Numbered from the stretch's first letter, positions 1 to 10,170 are shown. The stretch is 64,000 nt of DNA from Durusdinium trenchii (GCA_963970005.1 CAXAMN010021740.1:616337-680336), one strand, 5' to 3'. Notes: generated by a model from the letters alone, not told the origin. Numbers and translations are program-made.

Positions 1-1954
1 GTTTGAGATGCTCGCTTGCAAAGCGTTTTCCTGCAGAATGGCTGTCCCTGTTGCGCCTTATCTTCATTGACTCATCAGTGGTGACGTGGACCATCCCCTG
101 TGGGCCAACCGAGGAAAATCATCTCCCCAAGCGTGCGATGCAACGCAGCGGGGACCGTTGCTTGACTACGGATGGCACCAACTGACACAAACGGCGAAAA
201 GCAGCTCTCAAGGCAGCACGACGAACCAAGCTGAGGCAATGTCCTCTTCGGCCCGCTTGGGGAGAGCACTGGGAAGTGCAAACAGAGGCGAAGATGTCGG
301 CGTGGATATGAATTGCTCACCTGAGCTGAGCCAATTGCTGCAAGTCCAGATTGCCTTGAAGCGATGCTAAAAAAGAATTCGGGACACTTTGAGGAAGAAG
401 GAGGACCTCGCCAAACTTTTTGGTCTATACAGAGGTAACCAGTTATAGTTTATATATATATATACACAGATACATGTGCAACATAAAGATGACTCCAGAT
501 TTTTTGCGCAGGCAGTGCTGGCTGCAGCACAGAGCATAGCTCTGGACGCGCTGCTGCAACCTGGCAATAGACCAAAAGGAGAACAAGTCAGCATGACTGC
601 CGAGCTTTGCGTATTCTCGATTTGCGCTACTCCAGGTAGATGGAAGCTCCTTATTCACACCAGTCCAGCCGGCTTGGGCTCGACCTGATGTGAAGCCAAA
701 GGAGGGCGATGTCGCTCGCGTGATTTGCTTTTGGATGTATGTCCATGCTTTTGGCTATCGTTATGTTTATATGTATAGACTTTTTTGTGGCAGGTTCCTT
801 TTGGCAAACTTTGAAATCGCGCCGGTCATTTCCAATGGGTTTGCGTGCGGTTCGAGCAAGCATTGCGAAGGAGCTCTTCCGCAGCAACTCAGACTTGGCT
901 TTGAAGCCCAAAAGCAAGGGCGTTCTTGAGCGGCGTCCTGAGCTTCCAAAGCCCAAAGCCAAAGTCCCTCCACGAGGGAAACCCCCAGGCACGCGGTCGA
1001 CTTGTGTGTTCTCTGAGCTCCTTAACGTCACAAGACATCTTCCAATTCTATCCACAGCACCTTACAAATGTACGCAAACGTCCTTTTAAAGGACAATCAG
1101 GTTGGCGCAGCAGCCACTTGCAAATCCCATCAACTTCCTTTGTTTTCCTCTTGTGTTTGCTCATGGTTCTCAGACATAGTGAGGATTTCTGGATTTCTTA
1201 TTGAGCTGTTTCTCAGATCGTGGACAACAGCGGACCTTGTTGACAAGCATGCTAGTTTTTGTGCAGGTGGGCCTGTGCAACACGTACCTTGGTTGAGTCC
1301 CAATGCTTCACCCCTCGATGTTTTTCGTTTTTTCTGGTCACGTTCTGGAATCGCTCGGCTGAAGCTGGCTGGTTTGTTTCAACATCCGCCCGATCGGACA
1401 GTTGTTTTGGCCTCCCAGTTTCGCCCAACGAAATGCCCAAGGCTCCAAGCAACAGCGGCTTGGCGGCCAAGGCTTCGGACCATGCGCATTAGTAGCTGGA
1501 ATTGAACGCGTCCTAAGGAGTGAAGGAGCAACTTCCCGATAGTGCCAGAGGCGACGTCTTTGAGAGGCTTGCCTCGTGCCAAAAGCGTCACTTTGCTTAA
1601 CCTATGATGGGGAAGACTTCAGCCTGTGACACAGATGGCAAATTGACATGACCGCAGCAAAGATCAAAAGCTAGCAGATAGCTGCTGCCGACTAGCTGGC
1701 CCTCCTTCCAATGGCTCAATGGGGCAGACGGGTGTGGTGAGACCCAGACAGGAACTGAGAGCAGAGATATGCTCACACACGATGTGGTGCAGGCTAGAAT
1801 CTACTAAGCCAAAATCCTGCCGCTCCACCGGCAACTTTCAAGCCTTGGTCCGACATGAAAGGGAACGGAGAAGGAAGTGGACATGCATGAAACCTTATAG
1901 CAAAAGGAACCTAATAGGAATGGCCTCCAACCTATTAAACAAAAATATATATAT
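1..1954. other. spacer without a confident gene
   Basis: All three frames on both strands are repeatedly interrupted, and no conserved protein is recognised apart from one weak exon candidate at 794-1005. A short TA run lies near 450-464. Between 1250 and 1500 several overlapping frames are open on both strands with none convincing. The last 70 bases (about 1886-1954) carry a copy of the ATGGCCTCCAACCTA repeat word and a TA run into which the copia element inserted. Confidence 0.5.
794..1005 (+). CDS. candidate internal exon, unknown protein
   Basis: A pyrimidine tract followed by GTGGCAG|G resembles the AG|G acceptors of the clear genes in this window. The frame that follows is open and encodes a basic, Lys/Pro-rich segment (for example KPKSKGVLERRPELPKPKAK). 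No family is recognised, no partner exon was found nearby, and other frames are also partly open, so this is only a coding candidate. Confidence 0.25.
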
Positions 1955-2204
1955 TGTGAGTTTCGCCAGTGAGTTCACTGTCAGGTCGATCGATCAGAGC
2001 ATTCGCCATGTCAGCACAACGGCCCAAAGCCAAACGGCCTTTTCATGATAGGCCAAGAGGAGCCGATCGGTCCAATGCTTACAAGGAAGACACACACAAA
2101 TCGAGACAAAGCAGAACATGGAGCACATGCATAACATGTTTCACTAAACCTTTGGTTTGTTCGCGGAAAAGAGCTTCTGTCCGCTTCGCTGCCAGTGCTT
2201 CGCA
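1955..2204 (+). repeat. 5' LTR of the copia element
   Basis: This 250-bp repeat begins TGTGAG and ends CGCA, and matches 10642-10891 without indels at 248 of 250 positions. It is short for an LTR but within the copia range. It should contain the element's promoter and R region; no TATA box is evident. An open frame of about 80 codons running through it is present in both copies and looks incidental. Confidence 0.95.
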
Positions 2205-2205
2205 C

Positions 2206-2217
2206 TGGTAGCGGAGC
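2206..2217 (+). other. tRNA primer-binding site
   Basis: TGGTAGCGGAGC lies one base after the 5' LTR and begins with the universal TGG. It is complementary to a tRNA ending GCTCCGCTACCA. The first eight bases match the start of the Ty1-type initiator-Met primer site (TGGTAGCG), so initiator tRNA-Met is the likely primer. Comparison with this organism's tRNAs would settle it. Confidence 0.75.
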
Positions 2218-2228
2218 TACCTTGTGCC

Positions 2229-4379
2229 ATGGCGACAGATGCTGGTAAGTTCTGGAAAGATGATGAGATCATTGTTGATAAAGATGGAATTCCCCACTAC
2301 ACTGGACTTCGCCCCGAGTTGATGCGTGAATATAGGAAGAGAGTCCTTTTCGCATTTTCGATGCTGGAGGGAGATGGTGACACACCGGAGAAGGAGGCCA
2401 GAGATCTAGAGAAGAAGAAGCGCCGTTTTGCAAAGCGCTTGATGGACGCCCTGCATGGTGAAGCATGGCGATGTTGTCAGGACCTCCTCATGGACATGGA
2501 CACGCTCCAGAAGCCTGACGGCTACAAGGCCATCTTCAAGGCCCTTCAGACCATCGAGAAAGTGACTGTTGTCAGGAAGACCGAAGAGTTTGACAAGTTC
2601 TTTGAGCGAGGATTCAGGCGACGAGGACAAGCTCTTGACACCTACCTCCGTTCCCGTCGACAGGACTGGCATGAACTTCAGGAGCTCGATGACCAGACTA
2701 GCATGAGCCCCGATTTACTGGCTTACTTCATCCTCAAGCAGTGCAATTTGAGCAAAGAAGATCGTCGACAGATTTTGCTGGCCAACAATTCGAGCTATGA
2801 TCTGGATGGTATTGAGAGAGCTATGCGTGTGAGCTTCTTCGACATCCACGAGCGTGAGAAAGTGATGAAGCCGTCTTGGGATGCTCGTTCCAAGGGTCAA
2901 GGCAAGCGCAAGCAGTATGCCCACATGGCTGACGAGTATGACATCCTAAAGGATGACCCCATTGAAGAGTTCGATGATGACCCTGAGAATGAAGACGCTC
3001 TTGAGTATGCCAACCAGGTTGAAGATGAGCCGGAGATTGAGTTCGACGATGGTGAGCCAGATTTGCAGTCAGATGCCGGAGCTTCGAATGATGAAGAGAT
3101 CTTCAATGCCTACACCACCATGGACAAGCAGCGTCGTTCCTACAAGGATTCAAGGAAGCGCCTTCGTGAGATTCAGAAGAACCGCGGCTTCTACAAGCAA
3201 GGTGACCCTTCAGAGAGAGCCGCAGCCATCGAGAAGGAGAAGGCTCGCACTCGCTGTTCTGCCTGTGATCGCATTGGTCACTGGGCAGGAGATCCAGTTT
3301 GTCCCAAAGCTGGAAAAGGTGGTCCGAAGCGAGGAAAAGGATCCAGTCGAAAAGGAGGTGGAAAGGGTGGCAAGAAGGCTCGCGCCTATCTTGCTTCAGA
3401 AGAGCCTTTGTTCTTCGTGCTGGATGACTCGGAGGAGGAAGCCCAGGCCTACATGGTCAAAGACGACTCGGAGAAGAATGAGATGGAGCAGGATGCCGGA
3501 TGGACCGAGCTTGATGGGCGTCGCAAGGTCGCCAGCTCGGCGGCGTCCCAATCGTCTGAGGGATGGTCCAAGGTGGAGGGCTACGCAAGCCTTGGGAATG
3601 ATGCACCACCATGGCGCCCAGATCACACCTTCTCATCACCGGCTACATCGACTGTGGAGAAGGACACCTTGTTCTTGCCGGTCAATCCACCTTTGCAGCG
3701 CCAGATGCCAGTCATCGTCAAGGAGGCTGGAGTCTACATCATCCAGGTGAAAGATCGTGCCATTCTTCGCCCAGAGCTGGATGAGATGACGCATCGACAG
3801 CTGCAAGAAGAGTTGAACAAGTATGATTTGAGAGTTTCCGGCAACAAGGCAGAGCTTCGATCCCGCATGGAGTCGTTCTTCAACGGTGAGCCTGTGCATC
3901 GCAAGGGATGCTCTCGTCAGTTCATCATGCTAGAGGAGCTTGATCCATCGGCGCCGGCCCCAAAGGCTATGCCTCAGAGTCTCAAGCAGTCGATCCCTGC
4001 GAAGAAGAAGGAAAGTGCAAAGGCATCGTCTTCGACAGTTGAACATGCAAGGTTCGTGCGAGAAGTGGAGGATCCAAGTGAGAGGGACAGCCGTTTCTTT
4101 CGAAGTCCCACAGCCGCATCATCACCTACCAGAGCCGCAGCAGTCATCGCTGACATGGAACGAGTGGGAACTCTTGTCTCTCCTACCAGGTCGCCAACAG
4201 CCACGACTACGCCGAAGACATCATCACCTGCAACGCCAAGTCGCCTTCCGTTGCAGACTGGCGAGATTCTACCTGGTGTGCCTTGTGAAGTTTGCGGTGC
4301 AGACTTGTGTGTCCGTCAGAACCGCGCAAAGCTCAACCTCTTCATCGGCTGCACGGCCTATGGACGCACAGGATGCTGA
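2229..4379 (+). CDS. gag: copia Gag-like protein with zinc knuckle, SAP-like motif and zinc ribbon
   Basis: The reading frame of 716 residues is counted from ATG 2229 (MATDAGKF...), the first ATG after the primer site. The N-terminal half is charged and helical, as in copia Gag proteins. A CCHC-like knuckle CX2CX4HX6C is at about residues 343-359, with a longer last spacer than the usual X4, followed by a Gly/Lys-rich stretch. Residues about 517-554 resemble a SAP DNA-binding motif (LDEMTHRQLQEELNKYDLRV). The last 30 residues (CEVCGADLC...GCTAYGRTGC) resemble the C4 zinc ribbons at the C terminus of type I topoisomerases. The frame stops at TGA 4377, but sense-like sequence continues (FTYTYDEGLAAANLARRQRG), so the original protein was longer. 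A CGA to TGA change would explain the stop. Confidence 0.85.
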   Translation: MATDAGKFWKDDEIIVDKDGIPHYTGLRPELMREYRKRVLFAFSMLEGDGDTPEKEARDLEKKKRRFAKRLMDALHGEAWRCCQDLLMDMDTLQKPDGYKAIFKALQTIEKVTVVRKTEEFDKFFERGFRRRGQALDTYLRSRRQDWHELQELDDQTSMSPDLLAYFILKQCNLSKEDRRQILLANNSSYDLDGIERAMRVSFFDIHEREKVMKPSWDARSKGQGKRKQYAHMADEYDILKDDPIEEFDDDPENEDALEYANQVEDEPEIEFDDGEPDLQSDAGASNDEEIFNAYTTMDKQRRSYKDSRKRLREIQKNRGFYKQGDPSERAAAIEKEKARTRCSACDRIGHWAGDPVCPKAGKGGPKRGKGSSRKGGGKGGKKARAYLASEEPLFFVLDDSEEEAQAYMVKDDSEKNEMEQDAGWTELDGRRKVASSAASQSSEGWSKVEGYASLGNDAPPWRPDHTFSSPATSTVEKDTLFLPVNPPLQRQMPVIVKEAGVYIIQVKDRAILRPELDEMTHRQLQEELNKYDLRVSGNKAELRSRMESFFNGEPVHRKGCSRQFIMLEELDPSAPAPKAMPQSLKQSIPAKKKESAKASSSTVEHARFVREVEDPSERDSRFFRSPTAASSPTRAAAVIADMERVGTLVSPTRSPTATTTPKTSSPATPSRLPLQTGEILPGVPCEVCGADLCVRQNRAKLNLFIGCTAYGRTGC

Positions 4380-4435
4380 TTCACCTACACCTACGATGAG
4401 GGACTGGCAGCGGCCAACTTGGCTCGCCGCCAGCG

Positions 4436-6513
4436 CGGCCTGTGAACAGCTAGAAGGTGAAATGGTGCAAGAGAACTCAGGCAATGAGCCCAATGATGCT
4501 GCCAATGAAGTGGACAACGCGAACATGAAATCAATGAACAATGCTGGACTGTTTTTTGATGAAAGTTTTGCAGAAGAAGCCACTGCGAAGGACGAACGCC
4601 GAGTGTGTCTTCTGGATACCGCTTGCACGTCATGTATGCACTCCAAAGCATGGCGTGAAGCTTACACCAAGCACCTTCCTGGAGATCTTGTTTGTGAGCC
4701 GACGGATGAGACCAAGACCTTTCATTTTGCAGATGGAGGCTCAACGGATGGTAAGATTAATGTTTGGAAGATTCCTTTGGTCATTGGTGGGCGAAGAGGC
4801 ATGGTTTTCAGTGCCGAGGTGCCCACCGGTTCAACACCGCTTCTTTTGTCGATTGCTGCTATGGAAGCACTTGGTATGACCTTGTTTATGAAGGAGCGCA
4901 TGGTGTTGATTGGCGCCTTAGATGTCAAAGTCCCCATGTTGAAGACCAGAACCAAACATCTTGCTTTAGATGTGACTGGAAGTGTTTCAGTTGACAGCCA
5001 TGAGCGGGAAGCACCACTCTGCCAGTCACACAACAACGACCTCTACCTGTACTTGGTCGAGGAGGCCTCATACCAGATCGGTGAAGGGCAGTTCTTTGAG
5101 ACCCTGCCTGATTTTCCAGTGAAGATGAGTTCGGAGCATGAGTTTGCTTTGAAGTTGGGACCTCGAGGTGTTTTTCCACAAGACCATCGAGGGGAGTTGA
5201 AGCCCAGAAGACATGAAGAGCTTGAACGGTCGAGCAAGCAGTTGAGGAACCTTGATCGTCGGACCTGGACAGCTTTGAAACACAGATATACCTATGCAGA
5301 AGAAGCAGCCTCACACCAGTTCCAGACGACCATGATTTTCGAGCCCTTTGGTGGTACTTTCGGCATTACGAGAGCTGCCACACGCTCTTACGGCTGGACG
5401 TGCTCGCAACCCCTAGACATCTTAGATGGCTATGATCTTTTGTCCTCAAAAGGTGAGCGACTTTTGTGGCGCACACTTGATGAGCGCAATCCCTACCTCA
5501 CGGTCCTTGCCTTCGATTGTCGGTTGTGGTCATTGTTGAACAACCTCACCTCCAAGGCACAGACTCGAGAGCAGCTACAGCAGCTTCGAGAAGGCGTGGG
5601 TAGAAAGACATTGCTTTTGGTGTACCGGGTCTGCAAACACCGGTTCAAAAGGGGTCGATACTATTTAATCGAAAATCCTGCTGGAAGTTTAGCTTGGATG
5701 TTTGATGAACTTCTTCCACGACTACTTCATGAATGTGAAGGCAAATACATTGTTTCAGATCAGTGTGCCTACGGCAAGATTGACTTGGAGAGCCTTCGTC
5801 CCGTGAAGAAACCTACTGGATGGCTTTCTAACAATGAACCGCTTCTCAATGCACTCGGGAAGCGATGCAAGTGCAAATGGGGTTCACATCAGCTGACCTT
5901 GGGAAGAAACTCCTATGGACCTCGGGCACGACAAGCCTCCGCTTATCCTCCCAAGTTGTGCCTGGCAGTTTGTCAAGGTGTGTTGAACTCTATGAAGATC
6001 GACTATGCACACCGCGCAGCTTTTGACCTCAGTTACCCTGCATTAGATGAAGACATGGAAGAGCAAGCTGAGGAGCCAGACATCGAAGTGGTGGGTGACG
6101 AGCCCGCTGGAGACGCATGGGAGAAAGGTGAAGGCAAGATTGTTCGTGTGCATTTATTTCCAAGGACAAAGTTGTTTTCCCCCATGAGCACAGATGATTT
6201 GCCTTGTGATTTTCGACAGTTGCTGCCTCAGCGTGTGACTTATTTGGAGTTTGAAGACGGCGCCACAGAGGTTTATTGTGATGATTGGGTGGACCTCAAT
6301 GGTCCCTACAAAGATGGGAGACCATGGCGAGGAAAGACAGAAATTTCCATCCAACCTCTGGAAGAAGATGCCGAGCCTGATGCAGTTGAGCAGAACATTC
6401 CATCAGCTGCACCTCCAAAAAAAATGAACAGCTGGTCGAAGCAGAACCTCGAGATGAACCAGTTCCTGCGACACCAGTTGGTGAAGGGCTCAGAACTCCA
6501 GGTGGCACCATGA
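4436..6513 (+). CDS. pol: copia Pol part 1: retropepsin plus methyltransferase-like domain
   Basis: After a +1 frame change near 4436 the polyprotein continues. The protease active site is LLDTACTSCM (Asp codon 4615), a variant of the copia LVDTGCTS motif with Ala in place of Gly. PLLLSIAAMEALG follows as the second protease signature. From about 5320 to 5980 the protein resembles a Rossmann-fold methyltransferase: EPFGGTFGITRAA (motif I-like), PLDILDGYDLL, LAFDCRLWS (position of the Pro-Cys catalytic motif, Cys kept), GRYYLIENPAGS (ENV-like motif) and KKPTGWLSNN. Capture of cytosine methyltransferases by dinoflagellate retroelements is known to me. Activity here is uncertain because the Pro before the Cys is missing. 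The frame ends in TGA 6511, where the next segment begins in another frame. Confidence 0.8.
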
Positions 6514-6827
6514 GGAGAAAGAGACCGAGAACCAGACAGCTTCAAAGAGGTTTCTGGCAACAAGTCGACAATGCCAATACCAAGGAGGCCATGGACAACG
6601 CCAAAGAATGGTTGGTCGAAAGAGGTGGCACAGATTGGCAGTTGATTCCTCTTGAGGAGGAGCTGGGCAAGATGTGGGCGTCGCAGGAATCAGCCAATGC
6701 AGATGTTCTTTTGATTTTCTGTGCAGCAAACGCTCGAAAGCTCAGGAAGCGCCAACCTTTTGCATCACCTGCTGAAGCTACACTCCGGAAATCGTTGTTG
6801 CTACTCAGAAATGAGGTACATGTTTGA
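6510..6827 (+). CDS. pol: copia Pol part 2: linker segment
   Basis: This is a separate-frame continuation of the polyprotein. It begins at an ATGA overlap with the previous frame and ends where the next frame starts. The sequence (QRGFWQQVDNANTKEAMDNA) carries no catalytic motif. It is rich in helix formers and contains FASPAEATLRKSLLLL, which I regard as the spacer between the methyltransferase-like domain and the pre-integrase region. The frame changes on both sides look like indels rather than designed overlaps, but recoding cannot be excluded. Confidence 0.65.
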   Translation: MRRKRPRTRQLQRGFWQQVDNANTKEAMDNAKEWLVERGGTDWQLIPLEEELGKMWASQESANADVLLIFCAANARKLRKRQPFASPAEATLRKSLLLLRNEVHV

Positions 6828-7249
6828 GCACAGGTTGGGAAGAGTGGACACAGTTGGCCCCATCTAGCCAGACAAGACCTTTAGTTGCAGAAGGACGTGA
6901 ACTTTGCGTCATTTTGTTTGGCCGCCCGTTGGGCGAGGTGGAGCAGCCTGATGCAGATGATCCAAGAGCTCGAGAACGCGAGGTTTGGAGAGCTCAGAAG
7001 TGGCAGTCCTTGCCACGAGAACTGAAACTTGCAATCCGAAGAGTTCATGTAAACTTGGGTCATGCACCAGTTCCGCAGATGCTCAGAGCCATGAGAGTTA
7101 GCAGAGCTTCAGAAGTTGCAATCAGAGCCACACGACTTTTCCGTTGTCCAGATTGCCCCCGCGTACAACAGCCGAAGCATCCTAGACCATCGAAACTGCC
7201 TTTGACAGAGGAATTCAATGCTTGTTTGGGTCTTGACATTTTGCAATGA
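6824..7249 (+). CDS. pol: copia Pol part 3: integrase HHCC zinc domain and start of catalytic core
   Basis: RRVHVNLGHAPVPQ followed by FRCPDC gives the pre-integrase H-X4-H...C-X2-C zinc site. The segment FNACLGLDILQ just before the stop supplies the first Asp of the integrase DDE triad. TGA at 7247-7249 interrupts the frame, yet the same frame resumes directly with KDADGQSWSWLN. The stop is therefore a nonsense mutation inside the integrase, not a domain boundary. Confidence 0.85.
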   Translation: MSTGWEEWTQLAPSSQTRPLVAEGRELCVILFGRPLGEVEQPDADDPRAREREVWRAQKWQSLPRELKLAIRRVHVNLGHAPVPQMLRAMRVSRASEVAIRATRLFRCPDCPRVQQPKHPRPSKLPLTEEFNACLGLDILQ

Positions 7250-7651
7250 AAGGATGCAGACGGACAGAGTTGGTCTTGGTTGAATGTTTTGTGCCAGGGT
7301 ACAACATTTCAGCTTTGCATGTTGCTTGATGAAACACATGCCAACCCCACAGCTGCCACAGTTTTGCGTGCTTTTGAACAAGGTTGGACTAGTTGGGCAG
7401 GATACCCGGAGCATGGCATTTTCTGTGATCGTGCAAAATATTTTCTGGCAGATTTTTCAGAGGCCTTAGCCGCCGAAGGGTGTTACTGCGACAGTGCAGC
7501 CAAAGCATCGCCTTGGCAGTTGGGACAAGTTGAGAGGCATGGAGCAATCTGGAAGAGCATCATGAAGCGTGTTGTTTGGTCACAACAATGTGCTGGGAGA
7601 GAAACCATGATTCATGCACCAGTGCAGTCAACCAAGCAAAGAATAACCTAG
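7250..7651 (+). CDS. pol: copia Pol part 4: integrase catalytic core
   Basis: Same frame as the preceding segment. It contains the second core Asp in FCDRAKYFLADF and the catalytic Glu in WQLGQVERHGAIWK, so all three DDE residues are still encoded if the TGA at 7247 is ignored. The real coding sequence leaves this frame near 7625, where VNQAKNNLVRKSGF continues one base out of phase. The tail of this frame (QSTKQRIT) is therefore out of register. Confidence 0.85.
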   Translation, partial: KDADGQSWSWLNVLCQGTTFQLCMLLDETHANPTAATVLRAFEQGWTSWAGYPEHGIFCDRAKYFLADFSEALAAEGCYCDSAAKASPWQLGQVERHGAIWKSIMKRVVWSQQCAGRETMIHAPVQSTKQRIT

Positions 7652-8235
7652 TGAGGAAGTCGGGATTTTCTCCGGCGCAGTGGGTGTTGGGTCGTTCGAT
7701 TCGCCTGCCTGCAGACCTCACAGATGACGCAGAAGCAATCCGTTTAGGAGCCTTAGCATTGTCTACAGTGCCCACAGGTCGTTTTTACCAGAAGGCCAAA
7801 CTTCGTTTCGCAGCTCGTGAAGCGTTTGTTCAGGTGAGCAATTCAGAGGCATTGAAACGTGCTGAGTTGAGAAGAGTCAAGCCTGCTAGAGGACCGTTTC
7901 CGGTCGGGTCGTACATCTTTTATTTTGATGCTTCAGATCAGACACCAGGTCCTGAGTGTTGGCGTGGCATTGGTCGGGTGATTGGACATGAGGGTACACA
8001 TACAGTTTGGATTTCGCATCGTGGTATTTTGATTGCCGTTTCTCCTGAACATTTGGCCCATGCTTTTGATGAAGAAGTCAAACAGTGGTTGACCATTGGG
8101 ACAGAGATGGAGTTGTTAGATGCGCAACCTGCTGCCGGTGGATCCGGATTCATTGATCTTCGCAAGATGCCCAAACCGCCAGTTGAAGGCTATGCGCCTG
8201 CAGACGATGAGAAGCTGGAGGACTTGCCGGAGTAG
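7576..8235 (+). CDS. pol: copia Pol part 5: integrase C-terminal region
   Basis: True coding in this frame starts at about 7625 with VNQAKNNLVRKSGFSPAQW, typical of the end of a copia integrase core. A chromodomain-like C-terminal barrel region follows (GPFPVGSYIFYFDASDQ, CWRGIGRVIGHEG, SPEHLAHAFDEEV). The frame stops at TAG 8233-8235, and the same frame continues as PNPADMEYEPSIAE. The stop is thus probably a nonsense change, and CAG to TAG would give it. Confidence 0.85.
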   Translation: MVTTMCWERNHDSCTSAVNQAKNNLVRKSGFSPAQWVLGRSIRLPADLTDDAEAIRLGALALSTVPTGRFYQKAKLRFAAREAFVQVSNSEALKRAELRRVKPARGPFPVGSYIFYFDASDQTPGPECWRGIGRVIGHEGTHTVWISHRGILIAVSPEHLAHAFDEEVKQWLTIGTEMELLDAQPAAGGSGFIDLRKMPKPPVEGYAPADDEKLEDLPE

Positions 8236-10170
8236 CCAAACCCGGCAGACATGGAATATGAACCTTCAATAGCTGAAGCAACACCTGCGCTAGAGATTCC
8301 TCAAGTTTCAGCAGAAGATGTTCCCTTGCCCGTTGAACCGCAACCTCTTTCACCGTCCAAGCGTAAAGATGAGGACATGAGTTCTGGCTCCACATCCATG
8401 GCTCGAATGCGTTACGAGTCCGAACGTGACGCAAAGAAGGCTAGACGGGATTCGGAGTTCTTTGCCAAGAAGGAGCGTGAGAGGAAGCAGGCTCGCGAAG
8501 AGCGGTCGAGGAGAATTCTGTTGGAGGAACAGCAGCGTGCAGCCGCAGCGCCTATTCCTGAATATGATCCAGAGCTTGATGATTACCATCAATCATCACC
8601 TTCGAAGAGATTGCCTGTCGTTGCCGAGAGCCCAGAAGTTGAGACACAAGAGCGAGAAGCCAAGCGGCTTCGTGGCGATGACATTGACGCAACAGCTGAG
8701 GGTGAGGGTTTGTTTTGTTATTTGGTCATTGAGCAACCGCGTTTGTTGAAGCGCAAAGCAAAAGCAGCATACTTTGCCAAGGAGCTTGAATACGCATTGC
8801 TAGGCATTTCCTATGACGATTTCATGTTTGGTTTTCGTCGCAACCGCTTTGACAGGCACTATGAGGAGATGTATGATTTTGCAATGAATGCAACACCTGG
8901 CACAGCTGCAGGCAAGAAGCGTGGGAGAAAGGAGATTCTTTTGCGTGAGTTGCCCGAAGAGCTTAGCAAGTTGTTTACAGACGATGGCGAATCAGATGAG
9001 AAAGAGTGGCGTGCTTGGCAAGAGAAGGGTGCAGTTGATGTTTTGGATGAAACGTCGAGTCGAGAGATTCGACGGTTGAAGCCGGACCTGATAGTTCCAA
9101 CACGTTGGGTTCGTACAAACAAGTCCGAAGGGTTGGAAGACAAACCTTTTCAAGCCAAATCACGACTGGGTGTGCAAGGGTTCAAAGATCGTTCACTTGG
9201 CCATTACAGAAGGGATGCCCCTACAGCAAGCGCTTTAGCAGAGAGCATTTGCCTAGCAGTTTCCGCAAACCTTGGTTTTACTGTCATTTCCAAAGATGTG
9301 CGCAACGCATATTTCAGTGGAAAGAGTTTAGACCGGGAGGTCTACTTGGAACAGCCCAAGGGTGGACTGAGAGGACTGAAGCCTGGACAGTTGTTGCTTG
9401 CCCGCAAAGCAATATATGGTTTCAGCGAGGCAGCTCGAATGTTTTGGGTGGCGCTCAAGGAGCACCTGCAATCTGACGGTTGGGTTGAAAGCAGATTGGA
9501 GCCTGCATTATTTTACTTGCGTGAGCAGGGACAGCTTCGAGGAATCTTGGTGACGCATGTTCATGACATTGAAGGTGGCGTTGATCCAAATTACCTTGAT
9601 GTTGCTTTTCGCAAGTCGAGTCGTGCATTAGAGTTTGCAACAAATCATTTCAAGGAGTTTGTTTTCCGAGGCCGTGAAATCAAACAGCATGAGTCGGGTC
9701 ACATTGACATTGCCATGCGGAACTATTCATTGAACACAAAGAAGATTTCCATTTCCAATGTTCGCAAAGCACAAGTTGAAAGTTCACTGACAGAATCAGA
9801 GATGAAGGATTTTCTGACAGGTGCTGGAGAGCTTGGCTGGTTGACGCGACAGCTGAGATGCGATCTTGGATACGAGAATGGAGTCGTTCAGCGTTCAAAG
9901 ACTGACGCCTGTGTTGGCGACCTCACCAAGTTGAAGCAGTATCTTTCCATGGCCCGTCGAGGAGCTGACTTCAGGATGAGATATTGGTCGGACGTTGACC
10001 TTCGCAACGGTGTTCTTGTTCATTTGGCTGATAGTGGTCATGCAAACGGCGCGCCCGAGAAGGACGAGATCATGAGATACAGAAGTGTTGGTGGATATTT
10101 TCTGTTGATTGCCAATCCAGAGAAGTTGAAGCTGGTGATTGGTGCATTTGTTTGCTGGAGGAGGCCTTGA
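8236..10170 (+). CDS. pol: copia Pol part 6: reverse transcriptase
   Basis: A charged, Lys/Arg-rich linker (8251-8700) precedes the copia-type RT. RT signatures are VPTRWVRTNK, AKSRLGVQGFKD, motif A KDVRNAYFSGKSLD (Asp codon 9295), motif B AIYGFSEAARMFWVAL and motif C HVHDIEGG. In motif C the first catalytic Asp of the YVDD/HVDD motif is His (CAT at 9562-9564), so the polymerase should be inactive even if the frame were intact. The connection domain follows (GELGWLTRQLRCDLGYE). The frame ends at TGA 10168 inside the expected start of RNase H. Confidence 0.9.
   Translation, partial: PNPADMEYEPSIAEATPALEIPQVSAEDVPLPVEPQPLSPSKRKDEDMSSGSTSMARMRYESERDAKKARRDSEFFAKKERERKQAREERSRRILLEEQQRAAAAPIPEYDPELDDYHQSSPSKRLPVVAESPEVETQEREAKRLRGDDIDATAEGEGLFCYLVIEQPRLLKRKAKAAYFAKELEYALLGISYDDFMFGFRRNRFDRHYEEMYDFAMNATPGTAAGKKRGRKEILLRELPEELSKLFTDDGESDEKEWRAWQEKGAVDVLDETSSREIRRLKPDLIVPTRWVRTNKSEGLEDKPFQAKSRLGVQGFKDRSLGHYRRDAPTASALAESICLAVSANLGFTVISKDVRNAYFSGKSLDREVYLEQPKGGLRGLKPGQLLLARKAIYGFSEAARMFWVALKEHLQSDGWVESRLEPALFYLREQGQLRGILVTHVHDIEGGVDPNYLDVAFRKSSRALEFATNHFKEFVFRGREIKQHESGHIDIAMRNYSLNTKKISISNVRKAQVESSLTESEMKDFLTGAGELGWLTRQLRCDLGYENGVVQRSKTDACVGDLTKLKQYLSMARRGADFRMRYWSDVDLRNGVLVHLADSGHANGAPEKDEIMRYRSVGGYFLLIANPEKLKLVIGAFVCWRRP

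Noticed and set aside
2953..3750. 265-codon frame inside gag
   Set aside because: Out-of-frame shadow of the gag frame, which carries the zinc knuckle and SAP-like motif.
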